This document shows positions 7,463 through 15,651 of a DNA stretch of 51,268 nt, in pieces. Location: contig JAUJNI010000001.1 in assembly GCA_030446465.1 (NCBI GenBank), forward strand, positions 819,240-870,507. The letters run 5' to 3'. The position numbers and the translations under genes are program-made. This stretch comes from Actinomycetota bacterium. Its GTDB lineage: Bacteria; Actinomycetota; CADDZG01; WHSQ01. Position 1 is the stretch's first letter, and each line of letters opens with the position of its first letter. Under the pieces are notes generated by a model, which was given only the letters and a program-made list of their open reading frames with translations, made no database searches and was not told the origin of the DNA.

Positions 7463-8268
7463 GCGCTCAGAGCCTCGGCCTTCGCGTCATCCCTGCAGCC
7501 GTATTCGGGCGCAGGGCGCGCTCGGTTCTGGAGCGCAACCTGTTCGTCTACAAGCACATCTGGATAATCCTTTTTTCCGGGTTCTTCGAGCCACTCTTCT
7601 ATCTGTTCGCCGCGCGCGTTGGACTGGGGCAGCTGGTGGGGGACGTGCGGAATGGCTCTGGGGAGCGTATTGACTATGCGGCGTTCGTGGCCCCCGCGTT
7701 GCTGGCGGCTTCGGCGATGAACGGCGCGGTCTACGAATCTACGATGAACATCTTCTTCAAGCTGCGTTACGCGAAGGTCTACGACGGGATGCTGGCGACT
7801 CCTCTGGGTCCGTTCGACATTGCGCTAGGCGAGATCGGCTGGTCCTTGATAAGAGGCGCTCTCTACGCCGTGGGCTTCATCGTCGTGATGTGGGTCGCCG
7901 GATTGCTTCAGTCACCACTGGCAGTGCTCGGCTTGCCCGCCGCGTTGCTGATTGGCTTCGCGTTTGCGGGGGCCGGCATGGCTGCGACTTCCTTCATGCG
8001 TAGCTGGCAGGACTTCGACTTGGTCAACCTCGCCATACTGGTCTTGTTCCTGTTCTCCGCGACGTTCTATCCGTTGAGCGTGTATCCACCGTGGCTCCAG
8101 CTCGTTGCCCAGCTCTCACCGCTGTACCACGGTGTCGTCCTCATCCGATCGTTCACGCTCGGGACGCTGGAGCTCACACTTCTGTGGCACGCCCTCTTCC
8201 TGGCGGCTATGGGAAGCGTCGGGCTCGCAGTTTCTGCGTTTCGTCTGCGGAAGCTGCTGACGCCGTAG
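7459..8268 (+). CDS. ABC-2 type transporter permease (second of two)
   Basis: A permease of 269 residues, homologous in plan to the preceding gene product: an N-terminal RSVLERNLFVYKHIW segment, then six hydrophobic segments, with the ABC-2 motif LFLFSATFYPLSVYPPWLQ and LSPLYHGVVLIRSFTLG. The ATG overlaps the stop codon of the first permease (ATGA). Two dissimilar permeases with one ATPase suggest a heteromeric exporter. The gene converges on the DEAD-box helicase gene, and the 52-bp gap holds only a short GC hairpin (CCGCAGTGCGG). Confidence 0.9.
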   Translation: MSAQSLGLRVIPAAVFGRRARSVLERNLFVYKHIWIILFSGFFEPLFYLFAARVGLGQLVGDVRNGSGERIDYAAFVAPALLAASAMNGAVYESTMNIFFKLRYAKVYDGMLATPLGPFDIALGEIGWSLIRGALYAVGFIVVMWVAGLLQSPLAVLGLPAALLIGFAFAGAGMAATSFMRSWQDFDLVNLAILVLFLFSATFYPLSVYPPWLQLVAQLSPLYHGVVLIRSFTLGTLELTLLWHALFLAAMGSVGLAVSAFRLRKLLTP

Positions 8269-8320
8269 CCACCTTCCGCAGTGCGGATCGCGCTCTGCCC
8301 GCGGGCTTGACTGAACGCTG

Positions 8321-9508
8321 CTAGAACCTGCGCTTTGGTCGGGATCGCATCATCGAGCGCCCGCCCTTGTGCGAGGAAAAGACGATACGAGGCGGAGCCA
8401 CCGCCATGCCGTGATGTTCGAACTCCTCCTGCAGCTGCAGGTTTGCCGCGATTCTGCTGACGTCGGCCTGCTGGTCCGGCATGACGAGCGTTGTGCCAAG
8501 GCCGCTGCGCCCCGCTCGAGCGGTGCGTCCGACACGGTGAAGGTAGCTCTTGTGATCCTCTGGGGGATCGAAGTTCACCACGTGCGTGATGTTGTCGACG
8601 TCTAAACCTCTGGCGGCGACGTCGGTCGCGACGAGGACATCCGCCTTACCCGACGACAGCCGGGCGAGCGCGCGCTGCCGTTCGGGCTGCGAAAGGTCTC
8701 CGTGCATCGCGACGACTTTCAACCCTCGCGTGCGCAGCCTCTTCTCCAAACGGTCCGCACCTCGCTTTGTGCGCACGAACACAAGAGTGGTCCCTCGTTC
8801 CTCGAGGAGCACCTTTGCCAGGCGATCCACCTTGTCACTGCTGGTCACGGGAAGGAAGCGGTGCTCTGCCTCCTCGACCGTCTGCGTGGGAGATTCAACC
8901 TCGTGAAGCACGGCGTCGACCGTGTAGGCGCGAGCCAGGCGACCGGTCGGGCCGTCAAGTGTCGCGGAAAAGAACATCGTCTGACGATCCTTGGTGATGC
9001 GGGCGACGATGCGATCTACCTGTGGCTGAAAGCCCATGTCCAGCATCCGGTCCGCCTCATCGAGGACGAGGATCTCAATCCCTTTGAGCGACACCAATCG
9101 CCGTTCGACGAGGTCTTGAAGCCGGCCGGGGGTCGCAACAACGATCTGCGCGCGGCTCGCACGGCGAGCCTGGTCGTTAAGGCTGGTGCCGCCGTAGACC
9201 GCCGTCACGCGCAGCCGGCGCGCTTCTGCGATCCCTGAAATCTCCTCAGAGACCTGAACGGCAAGCTCGCGGGTCGGAACCAGCACGAGGGCCCCCGGAT
9301 GAGTTAGCGATGGATCGAGACGCTCGACCAAGGCCACTCCGAAAGCAAGGGTCTTCCCCGATCCGGTTCGCGACTTGGCCAGCACGTCACGTCCGGCGAG
9401 GGCGTCGCTCATGATGAGTGTCTGGATGGGAAACGGGCTATTGATACCGCGCCGCTCGAGGGCCGCGCACACCGGCGTAGAGACGCCAAGCTCAGCAAAA
9501 CTAGACAC
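8321..9508 (-). CDS. DEAD-box ATP-dependent RNA helicase, RhlE-like
   Basis: Motifs appear in order: Q motif FAELGVSTPVCAALERRGI...PFPIQ, motif I AKSRTGSGKT, Ia VPTRELAVQ, Ib TPGRLQDL, II VLDEADRMLDMGF, III FFSATLD, IV TTLVFVRTKRGAD, V VLVATDVAARGLDVDN and VI HRVGRTARAGRSG. The protein unwinds RNA duplexes and is usually involved in ribosome assembly, mRNA decay or cold adaptation. I start it at the GTG at 9508 (VSSFAELG), because AAGGAG sits 6 bases upstream; a longer open frame to 9604 adds a non-conserved leader. The C-terminus is short and basic (RSMMRSRPKRRF), which may bind RNA. Length is about 395 residues. Confidence 0.92.
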   Translation of the reverse strand: MSSFAELGVSTPVCAALERRGINSPFPIQTLIMSDALAGRDVLAKSRTGSGKTLAFGVALVERLDPSLTHPGALVLVPTRELAVQVSEEISGIAEARRLRVTAVYGGTSLNDQARRASRAQIVVATPGRLQDLVERRLVSLKGIEILVLDEADRMLDMGFQPQVDRIVARITKDRQTMFFSATLDGPTGRLARAYTVDAVLHEVESPTQTVEEAEHRFLPVTSSDKVDRLAKVLLEERGTTLVFVRTKRGADRLEKRLRTRGLKVVAMHGDLSQPERQRALARLSSGKADVLVATDVAARGLDVDNITHVVNFDPPEDHKSYLHRVGRTARAGRSGLGTTLVMPDQQADVSRIAANLQLQEEFEHHGMAVAPPRIVFSSHKGGRSMMRSRPKRRF

Positions 9509-9598
9509 GTTCAACTCCTTCTGGATGGCGTTCGCCACCCGTTGCGGGAGACTCACGACCCGTAACGCCTGAAGGAGGAACGGAGAGCAGAATCTCAC

Positions 9599-9617
9599 GG
9601 GCAACCATCTGTTGCCC
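9599..9617 (-). other. hairpin in the leader region of the helicase gene
   Basis: GGGCAAC and GTTGCCC form a perfect 7-bp stem around a 5-base loop. It lies about 90 bases upstream of the chosen GTG start on the minus strand. The 180-bp gap between the helicase and phosphoesterase genes holds no gene I recognise. A leader structure would fit the autoregulated or cold-regulated 5' UTRs known for DEAD-box helicase genes, but this is only suggestive. Confidence 0.35.
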
Positions 9618-9688
9618 TACGAAGACCATAACAGTGACCGCAACGACTCTATTCCCCTTGCAGGGTCGTGTTGTTTTGCGCCGGTGGA

Positions 9689-10639
9689 CTAAGGGCGAGA
9701 CGCGCCGAGCGTGAAGTCGTCGAGGATCGAGCCGTCGACCGCGACTGCGGTTAGGCGCAGGGTGGTCTCAGAGCCCTCGATGGTCACGAAGTGGTGCTGG
9801 GTGTCGTTCCCCGCCACGCGTGCAGGGGTTCCCTCAGGGCAGGTGTCGAGGGCGTACAGGGGGGCTCCGCCACCGCCGGTCACCACGTACGTGACGCCGC
9901 GTGAAGGACCGAATCGCTGATAGGCGTGATCGTGACCATTCAGCACGAGGTCGACGTCCTCTTGCTCGAACACCGGCACCAAAGCTTCGACCACCTCTGG
10001 AGTGCTGTCGTGATACGCGCAACTAAAGGCGGGTTGGTGGAACACGACGATCTTCCACGCTGCGTCCGACCTGCTGAGGGATTTCTGGAGCCACCGCAGC
10101 TGCCGGGGGTCTGACGGGCGATTTGCATCGATGACGAACAGCTCCGCATCTCCAATCGTTCGGCTGTACCAGGGGCCGGGCATGTTCAACAGTTGCATGA
10201 CACTCTGGCCCCCGTCCTCTTCGATGTCGTGGTTGCCGAGCGACGCCACAATCCTCAAGTCTGCTTGCTCGACCCACCCGTACGGGTCCCTCCACGCGGC
10301 ATCGAAGTAACTTGGGTCACCTTCCGGGTAGACGTTGTCGCCGGTCGTCACCAGCGCGTCGGCACCGTGACTCCGCACCCGGCTCCTTACCGCTTCAGCA
10401 AGGGAGTTCTCGGCTGCGTCACCGGTCCCGAAATCCCCTATGGCGACGAGAGAAAAGCTCGGATTCGCCAGCGAAGCCTGTGCAGTGGGGGAGGGCGAAG
10501 GACCGACTGCAGAGCTGCTCGGCAGCGTGTCCGCGGGTGCGGGGGAGCGTTGCGCAGCCCGCCCGGGGGCGTCGTCCCCACCACAGGCGGCGGCAAAGAG
10601 TGCCAGCAGAACCGCGACGACCCTGCAACGTATCTGCAC
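9689..10639 (-). CDS. metallophosphoesterase lipoprotein, purple-acid-phosphatase-like
   Basis: The N-terminus is a lipoprotein signal with lipobox LFAAAC, then a Ser/Pro/Ala-rich linker to about residue 60. The phosphoesterase blocks follow: LVAIGDFGTGD, VTTGDNVYPEGDPS, ASLGNHDIEEDGG, VVFHQPAFSC and VLNGHDHAYQRFGPSRG. These supply the Asp, Asn and His residues of a binuclear metal centre. The protein is predicted to be anchored outside the membrane and to hydrolyse phosphomonoesters or diesters of unknown identity. It follows the glycosyltransferase/mutase gene in the same direction with a 26-bp gap. Confidence 0.88.
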   Translation of the reverse strand: MQIRCRVVAVLLALFAAACGGDDAPGRAAQRSPAPADTLPSSSAVGPSPSPTAQASLANPSFSLVAIGDFGTGDAAENSLAEAVRSRVRSHGADALVTTGDNVYPEGDPSYFDAAWRDPYGWVEQADLRIVASLGNHDIEEDGGQSVMQLLNMPGPWYSRTIGDAELFVIDANRPSDPRQLRWLQKSLSRSDAAWKIVVFHQPAFSCAYHDSTPEVVEALVPVFEQEDVDLVLNGHDHAYQRFGPSRGVTYVVTGGGGAPLYALDTCPEGTPARVAGNDTQHHFVTIEGSETTLRLTAVAVDGSILDDFTLGASRP

Positions 10640-10665
10640 AGCCCCATCTTGAGCCAGGAGCGAAA

Positions 10666-12957
10666 CTAGCCGGAAAGCATGGCTACTTCCCTCTCGATGC
10701 GAAGATCCTCTGTCTTGTTGGCTTCCCTCGTCGAGATGCGTCTGAAGACGGCGAGTGCCTGGGCGGCCACCTGGTCCATGTTGTAGTACTTGTAGGTCGC
10801 GAGCCGCCCTACGAAGTGCACCTTTGGAGTCGCGTCCGCGAGCGACTTGTAACGCTTGTAGAGCTCGGCGTTCTCAGGGCGCGGCACGGGGTAATAGGGA
10901 TCCCCTTCTGCCCTTGGGTGCTCGTACACGATCGTTGTCTTGGGATGCTCCTGGCCGGTCAGATACTTGAACTCGGTGACGCGCGTGTAGGCATGCTCGT
11001 TCGGATAGTTGATCACCGGCGCCGGCTGCCTGACGGGGGCATCGATAGTTTCGAACTTGAACTCGAGTGACCTGTACGGCAGCTTTCCGTAGCGGAAGTC
11101 GAAATACTCGTCGACCGGGCCTGTGTAGATCATCTCGACGTAAGGGATGAAGTCCACGATCTCACGGTAGTCAGTGTTGAGCATGATCTTGATGTTCGGG
11201 TGATCGAGCATCTTTTCGAACAGGCGCGTGTAGCCGTGTAGCGGCATCGCCTGGTAGCGGTCGGTGAAGTAGCGATCATCACGGTTCGTCCTGGTCGGAA
11301 CTCTCGCGGTGACCGAGGCATCGAGGTCTGATGGGTCCAGATCCCACTGCTTGCGCGTGTAGTTACGGAAGAACTTCTCATAGAGTTCGCGGCCGACCTT
11401 GCTAACCACAACGTCCTCCGAGGTCCTGCAATGTTTCACGGGCTCGGCCACGGAGGCGAAGAAGTCCTCTAGCTCGAGGCTGTTCAGGCTCAGGCCATAG
11501 AGCTGGTTGATCGTGTCGAGATTGATAGGAAGGGGCACCAGGCGTCCGTCGACGCTCGCGAGGACTCTGTGCTCGTATTGTCGCCACTTCGTAAACTGGG
11601 AGAGGTAGTCGAAGACCTCACGCGAGTTCGTGTGGAAGATATGCGGGCCATACTTGTGGACGAGCACTCCTGCGTCGTCGTAATGATCGAAGGCGTTGCC
11701 CCCGATATGCGGTCTCTTGTCGACGACCAGCACCTTCTTGTTGGCCTCGCTCGCAAGCCGTTCCGCCAGGACACTTCCGGCAAAGCCCGCCCCCACCACG
11801 AGGTAGTCGAATGCCTTCGTGGCACGGCGGTCTCTCCTCGAGGTTTGCGGGACCGCGGGGACCGCCGCCTTTGCCTCGAGCGACCTGGTTATCTCGGTCT
11901 GCATGCGCGCCGCGATGGAGTCCCAATGGTGGAACTTCAGCAGGGGTCGCACCTCTGTGTCGCGAGCCTCCTGTGAGCCTTCATACGCAGCAACACAGCT
12001 GGTGGCGAATCCGTCTGCGTCGTCGCGCAGATGCACCACGCTTCCGTAGTCCGCCACGACGTCGGGTACTGCAGTCGAAACAACGGGCAGTCCCGCCGCG
12101 AGGTACTCGAGTGTCTTGGTTGGACTGATGGACTGGGTCGTTTCATTGAGCACGAAGGGCATCAGCGCGACGTCGAAGCCGGCCATAATCTCGGGCAGGC
12201 GATCGTACGGCTGGTGGCCGGGATAGCTGATGTTGGGTCCGTGAGGGAGAGACGATCTATCGATCTTCACGATCGGCCCCACCATCTGAATCTCCCAGTG
12301 GGGCAGCTTTGCGGCCAGCTCGCCCACCAGCTCGAGGTCGAGACGCTCGTCGATCACACCGACGTATCCAGCGACCGGCCGATCATGTGGTTCCCGGACC
12401 CGACGCGCCGATGCATAGTGCTCTGGTTCCACCCCGCTGGGAAACAAAAAGGTGCGCTCCGGGTTGTGCTTCTTCACTTTGTGGAAGAGGCTCCGTCCAC
12501 CCGCAAAGACGACGTCTGCAGCGGCGACGGCCTGGTGTTGACGAAGCCGGAGCGGCTCGAACGCATCCTTGAAGGAGGCGAGGTCGTCCATCACGTCGTA
12601 AACGAGCAGGGAAGGGTTCAGGGCCTGCGCCATCTCGAGGGCCATGGGCGTGTAGAGCCACACCAGCGGATCCTTGACGGGTCCCAACAAGGATTTCAGT
12701 TGCTCCAGGTAGCCATCCGCCGTGGGGTCTCCGAAGGTAGCGAACCTTTCCGGCCCGGGGATGTCCATCCACACGCGTGTTACCGGGCCCGCCTGCTCCC
12801 ATCTCAACTCCGGCTTGTCGACGTCGCACGGCCACGGCTCTTCGACGAACCAGGTCCGGCGACCACGGCCGAGACGGGAGATGAGGTGATGGGGGCGCTG
12901 CCACACGAAGGTCCACCTCAGGTGTGAAAGGACAATGAGATCAGCTTGCGAGGCCAT
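10666..12957 (-). CDS. fusion of a glycosyltransferase and UDP-galactopyranose mutase
   Basis: Residues 1-375 form a GT-B-like glycosyltransferase (LIVLSHLRWTFVWQRPHHL near the start, VAGYVGVIDERLD in the middle, and STAVPDVVADYGSVV in the donor-binding half with YLAAGLPVV). From about residue 383 a complete UDP-galactopyranose mutase follows: VVGAGFAGSVLAERLA for FAD, HIGGNAFDHYDDAG, KYGPHIFHTNSREV and a C-terminal VHFVGRLATYKYYNMDQV. The mutase converts UDP-galactopyranose to UDP-galactofuranose, and a linked transferase might use that product. I start at ATG 12957 (MASQADLIVLSH) with GGAGGAG about 10 bases upstream; it overlaps the upstream glycosidase gene by 17 bases. Confidence 0.9.
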   Translation of the reverse strand: MASQADLIVLSHLRWTFVWQRPHHLISRLGRGRRTWFVEEPWPCDVDKPELRWEQAGPVTRVWMDIPGPERFATFGDPTADGYLEQLKSLLGPVKDPLVWLYTPMALEMAQALNPSLLVYDVMDDLASFKDAFEPLRLRQHQAVAAADVVFAGGRSLFHKVKKHNPERTFLFPSGVEPEHYASARRVREPHDRPVAGYVGVIDERLDLELVGELAAKLPHWEIQMVGPIVKIDRSSLPHGPNISYPGHQPYDRLPEIMAGFDVALMPFVLNETTQSISPTKTLEYLAAGLPVVSTAVPDVVADYGSVVHLRDDADGFATSCVAAYEGSQEARDTEVRPLLKFHHWDSIAARMQTEITRSLEAKAAVPAVPQTSRRDRRATKAFDYLVVGAGFAGSVLAERLASEANKKVLVVDKRPHIGGNAFDHYDDAGVLVHKYGPHIFHTNSREVFDYLSQFTKWRQYEHRVLASVDGRLVPLPINLDTINQLYGLSLNSLELEDFFASVAEPVKHCRTSEDVVVSKVGRELYEKFFRNYTRKQWDLDPSDLDASVTARVPTRTNRDDRYFTDRYQAMPLHGYTRLFEKMLDHPNIKIMLNTDYREIVDFIPYVEMIYTGPVDEYFDFRYGKLPYRSLEFKFETIDAPVRQPAPVINYPNEHAYTRVTEFKYLTGQEHPKTTIVYEHPRAEGDPYYPVPRPENAELYKRYKSLADATPKVHFVGRLATYKYYNMDQVAAQALAVFRRISTREANKTEDLRIEREVAMLSG

Positions 12958-14269
12958 CGAGGAGCTCCTCCCAGTCGGCGTGTATCTGGACGGTTGCAGG
13001 GCACATGCCACTCTGCGCCGGTTCGGGGTCTTGCCACTGCCAGTGACTCATCTGGGGCAATAGGCCCCGGAGCCATCTGTCCAGCGGCGGTGCGAAGTGG
13101 AATGCGGGCAGCGACTGGGATGATGCGCCCCCGGCCGCCATCGCGTACGCCGACGACATGACCGATGGATGGCGCTCGAGGTTCTCGTCCAGCCAGTAGA
13201 CGCCGACGGGGTCGATGTGTCCGTCGGCGTTGGCCAGCATGCCATCCCAATCAAGGGAGTCGATGAACGGGAACCAGCAATATGCATCCAGTGGGGCGCC
13301 TGCAGCTCGAGCCACCTCGCATTGTTCCAGCGTGTACTTGAGCCAGCTGGCCCTGTCCGTTGCGTAGCCTCGAATGTTCGTCTCCCCCAGCATCAGCGGC
13401 AGCCCGTAGCGTTCCCAGTACTGGGTGACGAGCGCCGCCAGGCCCTGAGGGGTGGGCGACGGCGTCACCCCCTCGCACTCATCCGAGAACGACCACTCGA
13501 GGTGCGCGTAGTAGTCAAGTGCCAGCACGTCTATTTCTCCGCTTGGCACCTCGAGAAGTTTCTCTCCGCCGGTCTCGATAACGCGTCTGAAGAACGGCCG
13601 ATCGGGATCGAGATCGTGCCCCAGCAGCAAATCCAGGACGAAGAATCGCCTGTCATTGGCTAGAGCAGCGAATCCCTCGCCATTGACATGGGAGGCCGAA
13701 TGACCTTCACAGGGCTCGACGTAGACGTGGAGCGCGCTCGGGAGCAAGTCGCGATACATCTGCATCGCTTGGGCCAGGGCGGGGATGACGTTGCGACAGA
13801 GCTCGACGAAGGAATCCATCCCTCGTCCGTAAGGGGGCCAAACCCCCTCGTGGCCGGTCAGCAGCAAAGTCGTGAAGGGTTCGTTTAGGAGGGTGTACTC
13901 GGGAACCCAGGGGTAACGGATCGCGAAGGCTTCGCAGAAGCGCAGGTACGCGTCGTGAAAGCGCGGGTCACCAAATCCACCGACCAGCCACCGGGGATAA
14001 CTGCAATGGTGCAAGAGGTCGACGATCGGGGTGAAGCCCCGGTGCTGCAGGTATCCCAACAGTTCGTCAGTGGCAGACCAGTCGTATTCTCCAGGCGCCG
14101 GCTCGATGCGATGCCAGCGGATGGGGTATCGGAGCCGCGAGACCCCGCAGGATCGAAGCAGCGCCAGATCCTCACGCCATTGATAGGTGTGCCCGGACGT
14201 CTCCAGTATGTCCACGTCATGCTGTGGCATATACGTGCTCTCGAACGCGCCGACGAACTCAATAGGCAA
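12941..14269 (-). CDS. glycoside hydrolase family 1-like protein
   Basis: A protein of 442 residues with a TIM-barrel glycosidase layout. The N-terminal part has WREDLALLRSCGVSRLRYPI and RIEPAPGEYDW. The acid/base region is PEYTLLNEPFTTLLL and the nucleophile region is LPLMLGETNIRGYA, matching the NEP and (T/G)EN motifs of clan GH-A. It lacks a signal peptide, so it acts in the cytoplasm unless moved by another route. Homologues of this type often sit beside or fused to sugar-nucleotide enzymes. Here its 3' end overlaps the glycosyltransferase/mutase gene. A non-hydrolytic or transglycosylating role in polysaccharide assembly is possible. Confidence 0.82.
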   Translation of the reverse strand: MPIEFVGAFESTYMPQHDVDILETSGHTYQWREDLALLRSCGVSRLRYPIRWHRIEPAPGEYDWSATDELLGYLQHRGFTPIVDLLHHCSYPRWLVGGFGDPRFHDAYLRFCEAFAIRYPWVPEYTLLNEPFTTLLLTGHEGVWPPYGRGMDSFVELCRNVIPALAQAMQMYRDLLPSALHVYVEPCEGHSASHVNGEGFAALANDRRFFVLDLLLGHDLDPDRPFFRRVIETGGEKLLEVPSGEIDVLALDYYAHLEWSFSDECEGVTPSPTPQGLAALVTQYWERYGLPLMLGETNIRGYATDRASWLKYTLEQCEVARAAGAPLDAYCWFPFIDSLDWDGMLANADGHIDPVGVYWLDENLERHPSVMSSAYAMAAGGASSQSLPAFHFAPPLDRWLRGLLPQMSHWQWQDPEPAQSGMCPATVQIHADWEELLDGLAS

Positions 14270-14472
14270 TAGAGGTTCCCTCTGCCGGAAGGCGGGCCAG
14301 TGCGATCGGACAGAAACCCAGTCGCACCTGGGGATCGCTCGACCCAGGGGCGGCTACTGAATCAGCTCAGCACCATACCGCAACGCCCAAGTTGCATGGT
14401 GTTGTGACTCGGTCGGCTGCTTGGGACTGATTGTCAAAGCGCGCACGGAAAAGAAGTGCGACACTCCATGGC

Positions 14473-15456
14473 GTGCAAACGAGAAGGCTGGGGTCGACCG
14501 GCCCCCACATCACGACCATTGGCTTCGGTGCTTGGGCCCTGGGCGGGCCGTCGAAGTTTGGATGGGGGGCCGTCGATGACGACGAGTCGATCACCGCTAT
14601 ACGTCATGCAATCGAACGCGGCGTCAACTGGGTCGACACCGCGGCCTTTTATGGACGCGGGCACTCCGAAGAGGTAGTTGGGAGGGCCGTGGCGCCATGG
14701 TCCGGTAGTGAAGACGTGCTGGTCGCCACTAAATGCGGTCTCAGGTGGGAGAGCGATGATCCCGACGAACCACCGCAGAACAACCTGCGCCCCGACTCCA
14801 TCCGTTACGAGTGCGAGCAGAGTCTCAAGCGGCTGGATGTAGACCGCATCGACCTCTATCAGTTTCACTGGCCGGACGAGACCAACACCCCGGTCGAGGA
14901 CTCGTGGCAGACCATGGTGGAGCTCGTCGACGAAGGCAAGGTGCGCTGGATCGGAGTTTCCAACTTCGACGTGGAGCTCCTCGACAGATGCGAGGCCATC
15001 CGGCACGTCGACTCGCTTCAACCACCGCTCAGCCTCATAGACACTGCTGCCCTGAAAGAGGTCATTCCCTGGTGCCGGGACCACGACACGGGCGTCGTCG
15101 TTTATTCGCCGATGGCCTCGGGGTTGTTGACCGGAAGGTTCGACAGACAGCGGGCGGAAAGCCTTCCTGAGGGCGACTGGCGCAGGACAGCCCCCGCCTT
15201 CAATGAGCCGGAGCTGTCACAGAACCTGGCTCTGGTAGAACGGCTAAAGGTCATCGCGGAGCGTCTCGGAACCAATCTTCCGTCTGTGGCGGTCGGCTGG
15301 ACGCTGGCCATGCCGGGCGTCACCGCAGCGATCGTCGGGGCAAGGAGGCCCGACCAGGTCGACGGATGGCTTCCCGCAGCCGATCTGCACTTGAGCGAAC
15401 CAGATCTGGCAGAGATCGACTCGCTGCTAGAGGAGCAGGTTCAGCAACAGAGTTAG
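14473..15456 (+). CDS. aldo/keto reductase
   Basis: The catalytic tetrad is visible: Asp in WVDTAAFYG, Tyr in the same motif, Lys in VLVATKCGLR and His in LYQFHWPDETN. The NADPH-binding C-terminal region reads VTAAIVGARRPDQVDG. The family reduces aldehydes and ketones or opens sugar derivatives in an NADPH-dependent way. I start at GTG 14473 (VQTRRLGSTGPHITTIGFG), where family similarity begins; a TTG at 14431 gives 14 extra residues. The 3' end overlaps a small gene on the opposite strand. The 200-bp gap to the divergent glycosidase gene holds an imperfect CCAGtGCGA/TCGCaCCTGG-type hairpin and nothing else I recognise. Confidence 0.88.
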   Translation: MQTRRLGSTGPHITTIGFGAWALGGPSKFGWGAVDDDESITAIRHAIERGVNWVDTAAFYGRGHSEEVVGRAVAPWSGSEDVLVATKCGLRWESDDPDEPPQNNLRPDSIRYECEQSLKRLDVDRIDLYQFHWPDETNTPVEDSWQTMVELVDEGKVRWIGVSNFDVELLDRCEAIRHVDSLQPPLSLIDTAALKEVIPWCRDHDTGVVVYSPMASGLLTGRFDRQRAESLPEGDWRRTAPAFNEPELSQNLALVERLKVIAERLGTNLPSVAVGWTLAMPGVTAAIVGARRPDQVDGWLPAADLHLSEPDLAEIDSLLEEQVQQQS

Positions 15457-15546
15457 CAGGATGGACGCTCCGATGGAGAACAGAATCATGAAGAGGCAGC
15501 CCATTCCGCCGCCAAGTGGCCTCACTTCCCAGTTCCCAAAACGCAC
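15427..15546 (-). CDS. 39-residue single-span membrane protein
   Basis: GTG at 15546 starts MRFGNWEVRPLGGGMGCLF (initiator shown as Met), followed by one hydrophobic helix ending TLLLNLLL and a TAG stop. GGAGGT lies 9 bases upstream. A basic/aromatic N-terminus, a GGGMGC motif and a single helix match short membrane proteins I recall from actinomycete genomes, which automated annotation often misses. It overlaps the last 30 bases of the aldo/keto reductase gene in the opposite direction. Function is unknown. Confidence 0.65.
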   Translation of the reverse strand: MRFGNWEVRPLGGGMGCLFMILFSIGASILLTLLLNLLL

Positions 15547-15572
15547 CTTGGGCTACCTCCATCCTCGAACGT

Positions 15573-15601
15573 CAAAGGGGTCGCTTAGTGCGACCCCTTT
15601 G
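15573..15601. terminator. perfect 12-bp hairpin, probable transcription terminator
   Basis: CAAAGGGGTCGC (15573-15584) and GCGACCCCTTTG (15590-15601) pair perfectly around the loop TTAGT. It lies between the aldo/keto reductase gene and the convergent DUF3618 gene. The AAA/TTT at the stem base gives a short T tract on either strand, so it can serve as a bidirectional terminator. It lies just upstream of the 39-residue protein gene on the minus strand, so it may also end read-through from the DUF3618 operon into it. Confidence 0.7.
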
Positions 15602-15651
15602 AACCCTGCCGTCGGCCCCGTGGGCCGTTGGATCAGTTGATGCCTAACTAA

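Noticed and set aside
12031-12927. 298-residue plus-strand frame opposite the glycosyltransferase
   Set aside because: Antisense shadow of a well-supported gene with clear domain motifs.
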